In this document: positions 7,335 through 15,604 of the stretch, one piece after another | Layout: each line of letters opens with the position of its first letter | How positions within the stretch are numbered: position 1 is the stretch's first letter | From: Bog-473 sp963788585 | GTDB lineage: Bacteria; Actinomycetota; Acidimicrobiia; Acidimicrobiales; RAAP-2 | Assembly: GCA_963788585.1 (NCBI GenBank) | Contig: CAWBHA010000004.1 | Location: 248,001-312,000 of the forward strand | DNA: 64,000 nucleotides | Direction: 5' to 3' | Made by a program: the position numbers and the translations under genes | Notes under the pieces: generated by a model | Seen by the model: the letters and a program-made list of their open reading frames with translations, nothing else | The model's database searches: none | What the model was told of the DNA's origin: nothing

Positions 7335-9032
7335 TTGGCCTCGAGGCGTGCGTTGTTGGCATTGAGGAACGTGTATCGATTCGTTCGCGGCGCGCGCCTG
7401 CTCGCGATCGTGATCGTGTTGTGCTCCCTCTTCCAGGTGCTGTCCACGACGCAGGCCCATGCCACGTCCGGCGCCAACGGGGGCCTGTTCAATTACGGCG
7501 ACGCCGGTTTCTACGGGTCCACCGGAGGGCTGACGCTGAATCGGCCAGTCGTGGGGATGGCCGCCACGCCGGACAGCAAGGGCTACTGGTTCGTCGCCTC
7601 CGACGGGGGCCTCTTCTCCTATGGGGATGCCGGGTTCTACGGCTCGACCGGCAGCATGACCCTGAACCGGCCCGTAGTGGGGATGGCCGCCACGCCCGAC
7701 GGTGCGGGTTACTGGCTGGTCGCGTCCGACGGGGGGGTCTTCTCGTTCGGCGACGCCAAGTTCTGGGGCTCGACGGGAAGCATGCGACTCAACCAGCCGG
7801 TCGTGGGCATGGCGGCGACCCCCGATGGGGGCGGTTATTGGCTGGTGGCCGCCGATGGGGGCATCTTCTCGTTCGGCGACGCCCGGTTTTGGGGCTCGAC
7901 CGGAAGCCTGCGCCTCAACCAGCCGGTCGTGGGCATGGCGAGGACGCCCGACGGCGGTGGCTACTGGCTGGTCGCGGCCGACGGGGGCATCTTCTCGTTC
8001 GGCGACGCCGTCTTCTTGGGCTCGACCGGCAGCCTGCACCTCAACGAGCCGGTCGTGGGCATGGCGGCGAATCCGAACGGGGGCGGCTACTGGCTGGTGG
8101 CCGCCGACGGGGGCATTTTCACGTACGGGGACGCCGGCTTCTTCGGTTCGACCGGCGGTACCCCGCTGGACCACAACGTCGTGGGGATGGCCGCGACCAC
8201 CGACGGAGAGGGCTACTGGTACGTGGCCTCCGACGGGGGTCTTTCCCCACCCTCCGGCTATAGCAACGGACAACTGATCTTCGACGATCAGTTCACCGGG
8301 ACCAGCCTCGACACCACCAAATGGAACACGTATCTCGGTGCTGCCGGCATCACCTGGAACGATCACGGCGTGCTCCCGTCCCCCTTGTCCGGCCCGAACG
8401 ACCTCTCCCACGGCGGGACGGGCGACAACGCCGAGATGTACAGCCCGTCGCAGGTGTCCGTTGACAACGGCCTGACCCTCACTGCGGTGCACAACACCAA
8501 CCGATACGCCGGTACCTATCCGTGGCTCAGCGGAGTGGTGACGACCGAGGGGAAATTCAGTTTGCCGACAACTGGATGGTACGTCCAGGTGAAAGCCGAG
8601 ATGCCGAACCAGACCCAGGGCATGTGGCCCGCGATCTGGTTCCTCCCGGGATCCGCCGGCGGGCCCTCCAACGAGTTCGACGGCTACGAAGGAGGGTGGC
8701 TCTCGGCCCAACCGAACGAGACGATGCATTCGGACTACTTTGCCAACCAGGGACAACAGCAAGAGGCCTACAACGTCGGCGCGGACGTGACCGCCGGGTA
8801 TCACACCTACGGGTTCCAATACATCCCGGGCCAGTCGGTCACCGCCTACTTCGACGGTCAACAGGTATGGCAGGTGAAGGCCTCGAGCAGCATCACCATC
8901 ACCTCGGAGGCCTACGAGATCATCCTCGAGCTCCAGGTCGCCTCGCAGCGGACGGCGGGCTGGCACACGGTGGCAACGAGTGCGACCGCCCCGGCGTCCA
9001 TGAACATCGCCGAGGTGCAGGCGTACTCGTGA
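7335..9032 (+). CDS. Secreted GH16-family glycoside hydrolase with N-terminal six-repeat module (copy 3)
   Basis: The frame opens with TTG at 7335 (565 residues). A GTG at 7371, preceded by GAGGAA, would also keep the signal peptide, so the start is uncertain. The hydrophobic core LLAIVIVLCSLFQVL ends at an AHA-type cleavage site. Six repeats follow directly (GGLFNYGDAGFYGS, GGIFSFGDARFWGS and so on), with a seventh half-unit (GYWYVASDGG). The GH16 domain then begins without the Thr-rich linker seen in copy 1. The catalytic residues are E447, D449 and E452 in NEFDGYEGGW. Relative to copies 1 and 2 there is a short insertion before the AEMYSPSQVSVDNG segment. Function is as for copy 1: an extracellular beta-glycanase, specificity unknown. 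The repeat module may bind glycan or the wall; this is inference. Confidence 0.85.
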   Translation: MASRRALLALRNVYRFVRGARLLAIVIVLCSLFQVLSTTQAHATSGANGGLFNYGDAGFYGSTGGLTLNRPVVGMAATPDSKGYWFVASDGGLFSYGDAGFYGSTGSMTLNRPVVGMAATPDGAGYWLVASDGGVFSFGDAKFWGSTGSMRLNQPVVGMAATPDGGGYWLVAADGGIFSFGDARFWGSTGSLRLNQPVVGMARTPDGGGYWLVAADGGIFSFGDAVFLGSTGSLHLNEPVVGMAANPNGGGYWLVAADGGIFTYGDAGFFGSTGGTPLDHNVVGMAATTDGEGYWYVASDGGLSPPSGYSNGQLIFDDQFTGTSLDTTKWNTYLGAAGITWNDHGVLPSPLSGPNDLSHGGTGDNAEMYSPSQVSVDNGLTLTAVHNTNRYAGTYPWLSGVVTTEGKFSLPTTGWYVQVKAEMPNQTQGMWPAIWFLPGSAGGPSNEFDGYEGGWLSAQPNETMHSDYFANQGQQQEAYNVGADVTAGYHTYGFQYIPGQSVTAYFDGQQVWQVKASSSITITSEAYEIILELQVASQRTAGWHTVATSATAPASMNIAEVQAYS

Positions 9033-9121
9033 GGCGAGAGCTCAAGATGTGGGATCACCGCTCGACCCTGCCCATCACCCGGTCTCCGGCACATCTCCTT
9101 CCCTGACGTGGGCTGGACACG

Positions 9122-10252
9122 ATGCGGGCGAAGCCCGCGGCAAGGCCAGGCACCGCTCGAGGCAGGGACGCAGCCACAACGGCACCTGACCCGATAGTGG
9201 CGCCACCGACCCTGCTCGACGTCACGGACCTCGGCGAGTGGTCCGCCGCGTGGGATCGCCTGGTGGACGCGTCCCCGCTTCCGTCGCCCTTCCTGCGGTC
9301 CTGGTGGCTGTCGGGCACCGGTGGCGCTGGTCGCCACTTCCTGCTCGTCGTCGACGAGGCGCGGCTGATCGGCGGCCTCGCCCTCGAACAACACCACCCG
9401 CTATCGGGCATCCGCGTCATGGCGGACGGGCCACTCTGCCCGGACCACGTCGACCTGGTGGCCGCCCCGGGTCAGGAGGCAGCCGTCGTCGGCGTCCTTC
9501 GGAACTGGCTCTGTCGTCCGGGATCGCGGCTGTTCGACCTGAGAGGCGTCCGGGCCGGGTCACCCCTGGCCGAGGCCCTCCCGGGCCGTGTCCGCCGCGA
9601 GCCCATCGCGGCGGCGCCCTTCGCACTGCTGCCCGAAAGCGCCGAGGCCTTTCGCGTGACCCTCCCCGCACAGTTCAGGCGGAACCTGCGCAAGTCCGGT
9701 GCCCGCCTTGCGGACGAGGGGGTGCAGCACCGGATGATCCGAGGCCAGGCGGTCCTCGCAAGCCTCGACACCCTCCGCGAGCTCCACCGGGCTCAGTGGG
9801 AGGGACGTTCCCAGTTCCTTCCGGTCTTCGACCGCTTCGTCGCTGGATGCACCGGCGGTATCGCAGTGGACGAGGTTGTGGTCCACGAGCTGGCGACCGA
9901 CGATTTCGTGGTCGCCATCGTCCTGGCGTTCGAGGTTGCGGGGCGGGTGAGCCTGTATCAGAGTGCCCGCCGGACCGATCCTCGATGGCGGGACGTGACG
10001 ACGACGCTGCTCGCCGCGATCATCGACGATGCGTGCGGCCGAGGCTGCACCGAAGTGGATTTTCTCCGCGGCGAAGAGTCGTACAAGGGCCGCTTCACCG
10101 CGACGCAACGCGAGATGTATCGGCTGGTGGCGGCCAAGGGAGTGACCGGCCATCTCGGCCGCATGAACACGATGGCGCGGTTCCATGCCACCCAGGCAGC
10201 CGTGCGTGGTGTTCGCTTCGGGCGTTCGGTGACCGCCCGCCGGAAGTCCTAG
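9122..10252 (+). CDS. GNAT-family acyltransferase, FemAB/CelD-like (Acetyltransf_6 type)
   Basis: The protein has 376 residues and starts at ATG 9122. The typical features of the BioF2/Acetyltransf_6 group are present: FDLRGVRAGSPLA in the first half, the basic stretch FRRNLRKSGARL, and near the end VDFLRGEESYKGRF followed by TATQREMYRL. Proteins of this type are common in bacterial exopolysaccharide and cellulose loci and are thought to transfer acyl groups to glycans or aminoacyl groups to cell-wall precursors. No signal or membrane segment is seen, so it is cytoplasmic. It is the last plus-strand gene before a block of minus-strand glycan genes and converges on the JmjC gene at 10266 with 13 bases between stops. 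The exact acceptor is unknown. Confidence 0.75.
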   Translation: MRAKPAARPGTARGRDAATTAPDPIVAPPTLLDVTDLGEWSAAWDRLVDASPLPSPFLRSWWLSGTGGAGRHFLLVVDEARLIGGLALEQHHPLSGIRVMADGPLCPDHVDLVAAPGQEAAVVGVLRNWLCRPGSRLFDLRGVRAGSPLAEALPGRVRREPIAAAPFALLPESAEAFRVTLPAQFRRNLRKSGARLADEGVQHRMIRGQAVLASLDTLRELHRAQWEGRSQFLPVFDRFVAGCTGGIAVDEVVVHELATDDFVVAIVLAFEVAGRVSLYQSARRTDPRWRDVTTTLLAAIIDDACGRGCTEVDFLRGEESYKGRFTATQREMYRLVAAKGVTGHLGRMNTMARFHATQAAVRGVRFGRSVTARRKS

Positions 10253-10265
10253 TCGAGGCCCCGGC

Positions 10266-11141
10266 TCACTTGGCCGCGAGTGCCCTCGGGGAGCCGCGGA
10301 GCTTGCGACCGGCGGACCACAGGGCGATCGCACCGACCTTGGCACTGTCGACGAGGGCGGAGCTACCCGGGTCGCGCGGGTTCATGTGGAGCTTTCGGGC
10401 CAGCGAGTTGAAGTCCTCGATCCGCCTGTTGCGGGTGGACGCGGCGGTGTGGAACGAGAGCGTGAGCGACATCGAGGGGTTCGGACCGTTCACCACCCAG
10501 TGGGGGACAAAGGGTGGGATGTACACGCCGTGCCCGGGCTCGATATCGAACGAGTACTCCTCCTCGGGCAGGTCCACCACCCGGCCATGCGAACCCGACC
10601 AGTACCGCGCCACTTCGCTGCGACGGACGGCGTCGTTCTCGAAGTTGCCGAAGCTGATGGTCTTGGTCCCCTGAAAGTGGAAGAGGACGTTGTACTCGAT
10701 GTCGAAGTGCGCCGGCGTCGTCGAGTTCGGGGAGCCAATGAAGAAGAAGGCCCCCCGATTGCGCATCTTGCCCTGCGTCGCCATGATGCCGGGCTGGAGC
10801 TGGTCGAGCGTGCTGAAGGTCAGGTCGGCGATGGCCGGGTCGCTCTCGGCGTCCATCAATCCCATCCAGGCGTCCTCTTTGTCCAGGTTTCGGATGACGT
10901 CACCCGGCCGCTCGAGGGCGCCTCGCGGTGGGCCCTCCGACGGTACGAGCAGCGGCTTGGTCGCCCGCTCGTAGACGACCTCGTCGACGGGCAGCCGGTC
11001 GGCGAGGTCGGCAACGGCCGCCTGCGTCATGCGCTCGTCGAGATGCACTTCGTGAGCGAACAAGACCGGCCGGTCCGGATACCCGCAGAGGGGAAGCTCT
11101 GCGAACGTCGGAAGTCGATGCTCTATTGGGTCTGCGACCAC
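10266..11141 (-). CDS. JmjC/cupin-type Fe(II)/2-oxoglutarate oxygenase-like protein (copy 2)
   Basis: The protein has 291 residues and starts at GTG 11141. The iron-binding triad is H145 and D147 in TPAHFDIEYN and H214 in IPPFVPHWVVN. It parallels the protein at 1150-2037 along its whole length: the AVADLADRLP helix, the GPPRGAL-PGDVIRNLD block, the KMRNRGAFFF strand, and the IEDFNS tail with a short basic end. The start overlaps the last 19 bases of the upstream glycosyltransferase gene, so the two are probably translated from one mRNA. Its place inside a glycan operon suggests hydroxylation of a sugar, lipid or glycan-linked protein. That is inference; a protein substrate cannot be excluded. 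Confidence 0.75.
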   Translation of the reverse strand: MVADPIEHRLPTFAELPLCGYPDRPVLFAHEVHLDERMTQAAVADLADRLPVDEVVYERATKPLLVPSEGPPRGALERPGDVIRNLDKEDAWMGLMDAESDPAIADLTFSTLDQLQPGIMATQGKMRNRGAFFFIGSPNSTTPAHFDIEYNVLFHFQGTKTISFGNFENDAVRRSEVARYWSGSHGRVVDLPEEEYSFDIEPGHGVYIPPFVPHWVVNGPNPSMSLTLSFHTAASTRNRRIEDFNSLARKLHMNPRDPGSSALVDSAKVGAIALWSAGRKLRGSPRALAAK

Positions 11142-12307
11142 GCCTGCCTCCCTGCCTTGCGTTGGTGATCCTGCTTGGCCCCTGACGGGCTGTCAATGGG
11201 CGCGTCGGACGCCCGTCCACCCATCGGACGGGCGTCCGGACGGGAAGCCCTCGCGCGAGGGCCGCGTTGCGCACGCCGCGCGCCGGACCGGCGGACCCGC
11301 CACGTTCCCGCCACGGTCCCGCTTCCCGCGAGAGCGACTCCGGCCACGATGGATCCGGCCCTCGCCGCGCCCCACGGGTCGCCCTGGACCGCGTCGCGCA
11401 ATCCCCTGGACACTCCTCGCGACAGGGCGTGGGCCACGAATCCGAGGTCGGCCGACCGATTGGCCGCGCCCTCCATCTGCTGGAAGGCCTCGACCTTCCC
11501 CTTGTTGACAAAGAAGCAACGCCGCCAGAAATAGCTCCAGGTCGTCCGCGCCGCCGGGACGAAGTGGTGTACCCGGGCCGCCGGCTCGTAGACGACCTGA
11601 TCCGCCGGACGCTGGTGCCTGAGACGATGGCACATGTCCATGTCGTCATGGTTGTCGGAGTGGAAGCCACCGATCTCCCTCAGCGCCGGCCGGCGCACGG
11701 ACATGTTGGCTCCGATGAGCCTCCCGACGGGGGCCTGCGCCTGGGGAAGGCCGGCATAGGCGCAGCCGAACACCCAGTCGAACTCCGGTGGGAACCAGTC
11801 GGGCCGGGCCGCTTCGAACTCGGGGATCGGAGCTCCGCCGACGGCGATCACGGACTCCGTGGCGTAGGGCGACACCAGCAGCTCGAGCCACTCCGGCTCT
11901 GCCCAGGCATCGTCGTCCAGGAAGGCCACGATGTCGCCGCGGGCGATCTCAGCCGCCGAGTTGCGTGCAGAACCGAGGCGACCGCCGTACTTGTTTGCGA
12001 TCACCACCACCGGGGTCGACGAAGGGTCCAGCTTGTCGGCCCACTGCCCCCGGCATCGCTCGAGAAGGGCTGGATTGTGATCCACGCAGACGATGATCTC
12101 GACCGGAGGCCGAGCTTGCTCCTGCACCGAGGCCACCGACCGCAGGAGGAGGGACCAGCGGTCCTCCGTGTACGCGCAGATGACCACCGAGACCGTCAAG
12201 GAGGTCCGCTGGTCCGGCTGATCCGCTGCCTCTCGGGCAGCATCGCCCACCGACGGCATCACGACGCGCCGCTCCGCCATTTTCGTCGTACCCGAATCAG
12301 TGACCAA
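11123..12307 (-). CDS. Family 2 glycosyltransferase
   Basis: The protein has 394 residues. A GT-A fold is shown by the N-terminal strand LTVSVVICAYTED (about residues 36-48), by NKYGGRLGSARN, and by the metal-binding DxD in VAFLDDDAWAEP. GANMSVRRPALREIGGFHSD and the DDMDMCHRL segment after it form the acceptor side. The C-terminal 100 residues are Arg/Ala/Gly-rich with one weak hydrophobic stretch (IVAGVALAGSGTVAG), so the protein may touch the membrane. The role is probably addition of one sugar to a lipid-linked repeat unit. It is first in a two-gene unit with the JmjC gene. The upstream 166-base gap carries TAGACT (minus strand, 12342-12337), a possible -10 resembling the element of the GH16 genes. 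Confidence 0.8.
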   Translation of the reverse strand: MVTDSGTTKMAERRVVMPSVGDAAREAADQPDQRTSLTVSVVICAYTEDRWSLLLRSVASVQEQARPPVEIIVCVDHNPALLERCRGQWADKLDPSSTPVVVIANKYGGRLGSARNSAAEIARGDIVAFLDDDAWAEPEWLELLVSPYATESVIAVGGAPIPEFEAARPDWFPPEFDWVFGCAYAGLPQAQAPVGRLIGANMSVRRPALREIGGFHSDNHDDMDMCHRLRHQRPADQVVYEPAARVHHFVPAARTTWSYFWRRCFFVNKGKVEAFQQMEGAANRSADLGFVAHALSRGVSRGLRDAVQGDPWGAARAGSIVAGVALAGSGTVAGTWRVRRSGARRAQRGPRARASRPDARPMGGRASDAPIDSPSGAKQDHQRKAGRQAWSQTQ

Positions 12308-12473
12308 CGCCCGTAACCGCCTCGCTCCGCCGGAAAGTCTAGGTCATGCGGCTCTCCTTGGATACCGACGAAAGGCCCGAACTTCTTTCGTCAACGGACC
12401 AACAATTCTGGCCGATCGACTTCGGTGCGCCCCCGCCCGGGCCCAGGGACATGGCGTTCGCCCCCCTGCACGT

Positions 12474-13583
12474 TCAGCCCCTTGAGCTGGACGAGAGAAC
12501 CTCTTCATAGAGTCCGAGGAGCTGGCCGGCGCAGTCGTCCCAGTTCGGCAGGTCGGGCGGGGCCGGCCCTGGGCCCGACGCCACGTCGAGCAGCGCGCGG
12601 GCCAGCTCGCGGGGCGAGACGTTCACCGGCACCGCGGCGGCCAATCCCTCCACCGCCAGTTCCGACAGACCCGAGGTATCGGCCACGAGCACCTTCCGGC
12701 CCAGGGCCAGCGCTTCCATCACGGCGACAGGGTTGGCCTCGTAGTCGCTCATCAGGGCCACGACATCGCTCGACCGGAGGAGGGCACCGAGCGCCTCCCG
12801 CTCGGTCGCGTCGAACGCGATGAAGGTCACGGCGTGTTCGACCTGGCATCGGGCGGCGATGCGGCGGAGCTGCCGTTCATAGCTTCCACGGCCGACCAAG
12901 GCCAGGTGGGCGCCGGGTGCGAGCTCGAGAAGGGACGGCATCGCAGCGATGAGGCGATGGTGTCCCTTGTAGCGCTCGAGCCGGGCCACCGAACACACCA
13001 GCGGCGAACCCGAGATCTCCGGTCCGCTGTCGCCGACGGGGAGGGGCTCCGCTCCGTTTCGGATGAGCCGGATCCTCGACGGTTCGATGCCGAGCCGCCG
13101 GGCGAACACGTCGACCTCGAAGCGGCAGACCGCGACCAGGCCCTTGGCACGGCGGAGCAGCGGGCGCAGGGCCTGCCACTGCGCCCCGCGCACCATAGTG
13201 CGCAGTCGGCTGGTGTGACCGCCCGTGTGGAACGTGAGGACGGTAGGAATCTGCGCACGCTGGGCGGCGCTGAGCACCATGGGTGGCAGGAAATTGTTCA
13301 CACCCTGCACGTGGACGAGGTCGTAGCCGCCTTCTCTCACTTCGCGCACGAGCGCGGGCGAGACGTAGAGGTCGGCGCGCCTCGGCCAGGCGCCGTATCG
13401 CCGCACCGTGAGTCGTCCGTGGTCCTCCACCGGGTCGAGGTCGCCGCTGAGATCGGTGGTCAAGACGCTGACCTCGGGACCCCGCGCGGCAATCCTGCGT
13501 GCGACCTCATAGACGTGCGTCTCGACGCCGCCCAGATAAGGGGGGTAACGAGGGCTCACCATGGCGACGCGCACCGGGTTCAT
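12474..13583 (-). CDS. Family 4 glycosyltransferase (GT-B)
   Basis: The protein has 369 residues and starts at ATG 13583. The N-terminal half has the glycine-rich loop SPRYPPYLGGVETHV and YDLVHVQGVNN. The C-terminal half has the GT4 signature: SVARLERYKGHHRLI, the ALVGRGSYE strand, and MSDYEANPVAVMEALALG, whose first acidic residue corresponds to the E-x7-E nucleotide-sugar motif (here E-ANPVAVM-E). It is cytoplasmic or peripheral and is expected to use a nucleotide sugar and a lipid-linked acceptor with retention. It is third in the minus-strand unit sulfotransferase, deacetylase, GT4, with gaps of 18 and 25 bases. Confidence 0.85.
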   Translation of the reverse strand: MNPVRVAMVSPRYPPYLGGVETHVYEVARRIAARGPEVSVLTTDLSGDLDPVEDHGRLTVRRYGAWPRRADLYVSPALVREVREGGYDLVHVQGVNNFLPPMVLSAAQRAQIPTVLTFHTGGHTSRLRTMVRGAQWQALRPLLRRAKGLVAVCRFEVDVFARRLGIEPSRIRLIRNGAEPLPVGDSGPEISGSPLVCSVARLERYKGHHRLIAAMPSLLELAPGAHLALVGRGSYERQLRRIAARCQVEHAVTFIAFDATEREALGALLRSSDVVALMSDYEANPVAVMEALALGRKVLVADTSGLSELAVEGLAAAVPVNVSPRELARALLDVASGPGPAPPDLPNWDDCAGQLLGLYEEVLSSSSRG

Positions 13584-13608
13584 CGTTCCTTACGGAGGGG
13601 TCGGGAGA

Positions 13609-14526
13609 TCAGTGCCTGGTGACCAGTCTCCAGCGCTCCAAGCTGACCCTGAAACGCCGCCGGCCCCAGTTCATGACCAGGCGCCGCGGAAGACGGTGCG
13701 GATCCGATGTCGAGCGGGCGTTGGCCGCGATGGTCGTGCATGCCGTCTCGAACCCGCTCGCACGCACTGCGTCCACAGAATGGTCGTCGAAGCTGTCGGG
13801 ACCGCCAAAGGGGTACGCGAAGTGCGAAACCCCTCGGCCGCACATGCGCTCGAGCTCCTCCTTCGAGGTCGCGATCGTTTCCTTCTGCTCGTTGGCCGGA
13901 AGGCCTCCGAGACGCACATGATCGGTCGTGTGGGCACCGATGGTCACGACGTCGGAGCCCGCCAACTCGGCCAATTCGGACGGCGTCAGCGTCCGGGCGT
14001 CGGGGGGTGACGAGGCGGACACGCCCCACTCCTCGGCGACGGTGTCGAGGACACGATGGATCTCGGCCACAGGGAGGGGCAGCAGGTGGCGCCGGATCGA
14101 GTGGAGGTCCTCACCGAGCTTGGGCGCACCCAGTCCGATCCGGACCGCCCCGTCCGGGCTCGGCAGGCGCATCTCGCGGACACCGGACGGCCGAGAGCGC
14201 AACAGCGTGCCCAGTCGGTCCCACCAGAAGCCCTGTTGGCCGCCCACGACCCCACTCGTCACATAGACGGTGATGGGGACACCCTTCGCTTCCGCGATCG
14301 GCAGCGCGTTGACGAGATTGTCGACATAGCCGTCGTCGAAGGTGACGACGACGCGGGGCCGCCGCGAGGGGAGGGCTCGTTCGCCCAGCGTCGACGGCTC
14401 CCCGTGCCGAGCGATCTCGTCGAGGTGCGCCGCGAAGTTCGCGGGGCTCACACAGAGCTGGAAAGGATCGTGTTGTCCCTCCGCGACGCGGTGATAACAC
14501 AGGATCATCGACCCGCTACGCGCCAT
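13609..14526 (-). CDS. Polysaccharide deacetylase (CE4/NodB-like)
   Basis: The protein has 305 residues. The NodB fold is shown by ILCYHRVAEG, by motif 1 VVTFDDGYVDN with its catalytic and metal-binding aspartates, by motif 2 GAHTTDHVRLG with the metal histidines, and by FAYPFGGPDSFDD as the following groove motif. No clear signal peptide is present. The start at 14526 (MARSG) gives only a short N-tail, and ATG 14508 is an alternative. Cytoplasmic CE4 proteins in glycan loci usually act on lipid-linked or nascent chains, removing N- or O-acetyl groups. It sits between the sulfotransferase and a GT4, which supports a modified, partly deacetylated exopolysaccharide as the product. Confidence 0.85.
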   Translation of the reverse strand: MARSGSMILCYHRVAEGQHDPFQLCVSPANFAAHLDEIARHGEPSTLGERALPSRRPRVVVTFDDGYVDNLVNALPIAEAKGVPITVYVTSGVVGGQQGFWWDRLGTLLRSRPSGVREMRLPSPDGAVRIGLGAPKLGEDLHSIRRHLLPLPVAEIHRVLDTVAEEWGVSASSPPDARTLTPSELAELAGSDVVTIGAHTTDHVRLGGLPANEQKETIATSKEELERMCGRGVSHFAYPFGGPDSFDDHSVDAVRASGFETACTTIAANARSTSDPHRLPRRLVMNWGRRRFRVSLERWRLVTRH

Positions 14527-14544
14527 GCAACGCTTCCCCTCGCC

Positions 14545-15333
14545 TCAGAGCTCCGGACATCCTCCGAAAGACTCCCACATCTCCTGGCAGAGCTTGTGCA
14601 CGCCGGGGTGGAGCTCCTCGCTCTCCGGACGCTCGGGCTGCCGGTGCATCTTCGGCGCGATGGAGTCGGCGGGCAGGGTGACGCCGGTGTAGGCGGAGAG
14701 GGCGGCGACCACCTCCTCGGGCTGGTTGCAGGCTCGCTCGTAGCGCAACACTCGGATCCGATCATCCGTCTGGAGCTGCTGGTCGAAGTACAGACGGTTC
14801 CGAGCCCACCAGAAGAGCGCGCCGGCGTCGAGGGGGGACAGACCCTCGCCCAACAAGCTCATGACGGTGTCACGCGTCTCCTGGGTGGCGCCCCTCGAGC
14901 GCCAGTTCTGCGGGTCGCTCTCGCAAAACGGCTGCAGATCCCGATAGGGATTCTCGAGGCCGAACTTCTTGATGTTGGACCGGGAGACGGCGTCGTACCG
15001 ACGAAGCATCCAGATCGCCCGCACCGGAGCCGCCGCGTCCATGAGCTCGACGGCCCGGGAGCTCTCGACGAGTGGTTTCGCCACGACGACCTCGAACGGA
15101 ATGCGCCTGAGGCGCCGGACCACGGTGGCATAGTCCTGCCACCGTGTCTCGTCGTGTGGCCCGGAGGTGCCGACGAGGCGACGGTCGTGTTCCTCGACGA
15201 TCAGGACGCGCCAGGACTTGTCGAACACCGTCTGCTGCAGCATGGTCGTCCCCGAGCGCTGGCACCCGAAGATCAGGACCAGTTGGCGACGATCCCGCGG
15301 GGCGCGGACAACTGTGCGGGCAGTTTGCTTCAT
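14545..15333 (-). CDS. Sulfotransferase family protein
   Basis: From ATG 15333 the protein has 262 residues; the frame stays open to 15570, but the added N-terminus is compositionally poor. LVLIFGCQRSGTTML (residues 18-32) is the PAPS 5'-phosphosulfate loop (GCQRSGTT). AIWMLRRYDAVSRSN is the 3'-phosphate-binding segment with the expected Arg and Ser. The fold matches Sulfotransfer_1/3-type enzymes, which move sulfate from PAPS to a hydroxyl or amino group of a carbohydrate or lipid. It is first in the unit with the deacetylase and GT4, so a sulfated polysaccharide or glycolipid is a reasonable inference. No PAPS-synthesis gene is in the window. Confidence 0.75.
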   Translation of the reverse strand: MKQTARTVVRAPRDRRQLVLIFGCQRSGTTMLQQTVFDKSWRVLIVEEHDRRLVGTSGPHDETRWQDYATVVRRLRRIPFEVVVAKPLVESSRAVELMDAAAPVRAIWMLRRYDAVSRSNIKKFGLENPYRDLQPFCESDPQNWRSRGATQETRDTVMSLLGEGLSPLDAGALFWWARNRLYFDQQLQTDDRIRVLRYERACNQPEEVVAALSAYTGVTLPADSIAPKMHRQPERPESEELHPGVHKLCQEMWESFGGCPEL

Positions 15334-15604
15334 GAGGGCCAGCACTCGACGCCGGAAGACGGGCTCGCCGTCGCGGCGTGCCACCGGTGGATGCTGCGAA
15401 TTCGGAGCCGTCTCAAGCGCCAACTCTGAACCGCCCTCTCGATCTTGTACGCGACGCACGGACACGAGTCCCCGATCCCGCGGCCCCGGTCGCCAATTCT
15501 GGGCCTGTGAAGGCACTGAGATTAGCCGCTGCGACGTCTGAGAAGAATCCCGATGGGTGCCGGACGACAAGCGAGCGTTCGGCAGGCACTAGCTTGCGTT
15601 TCGC

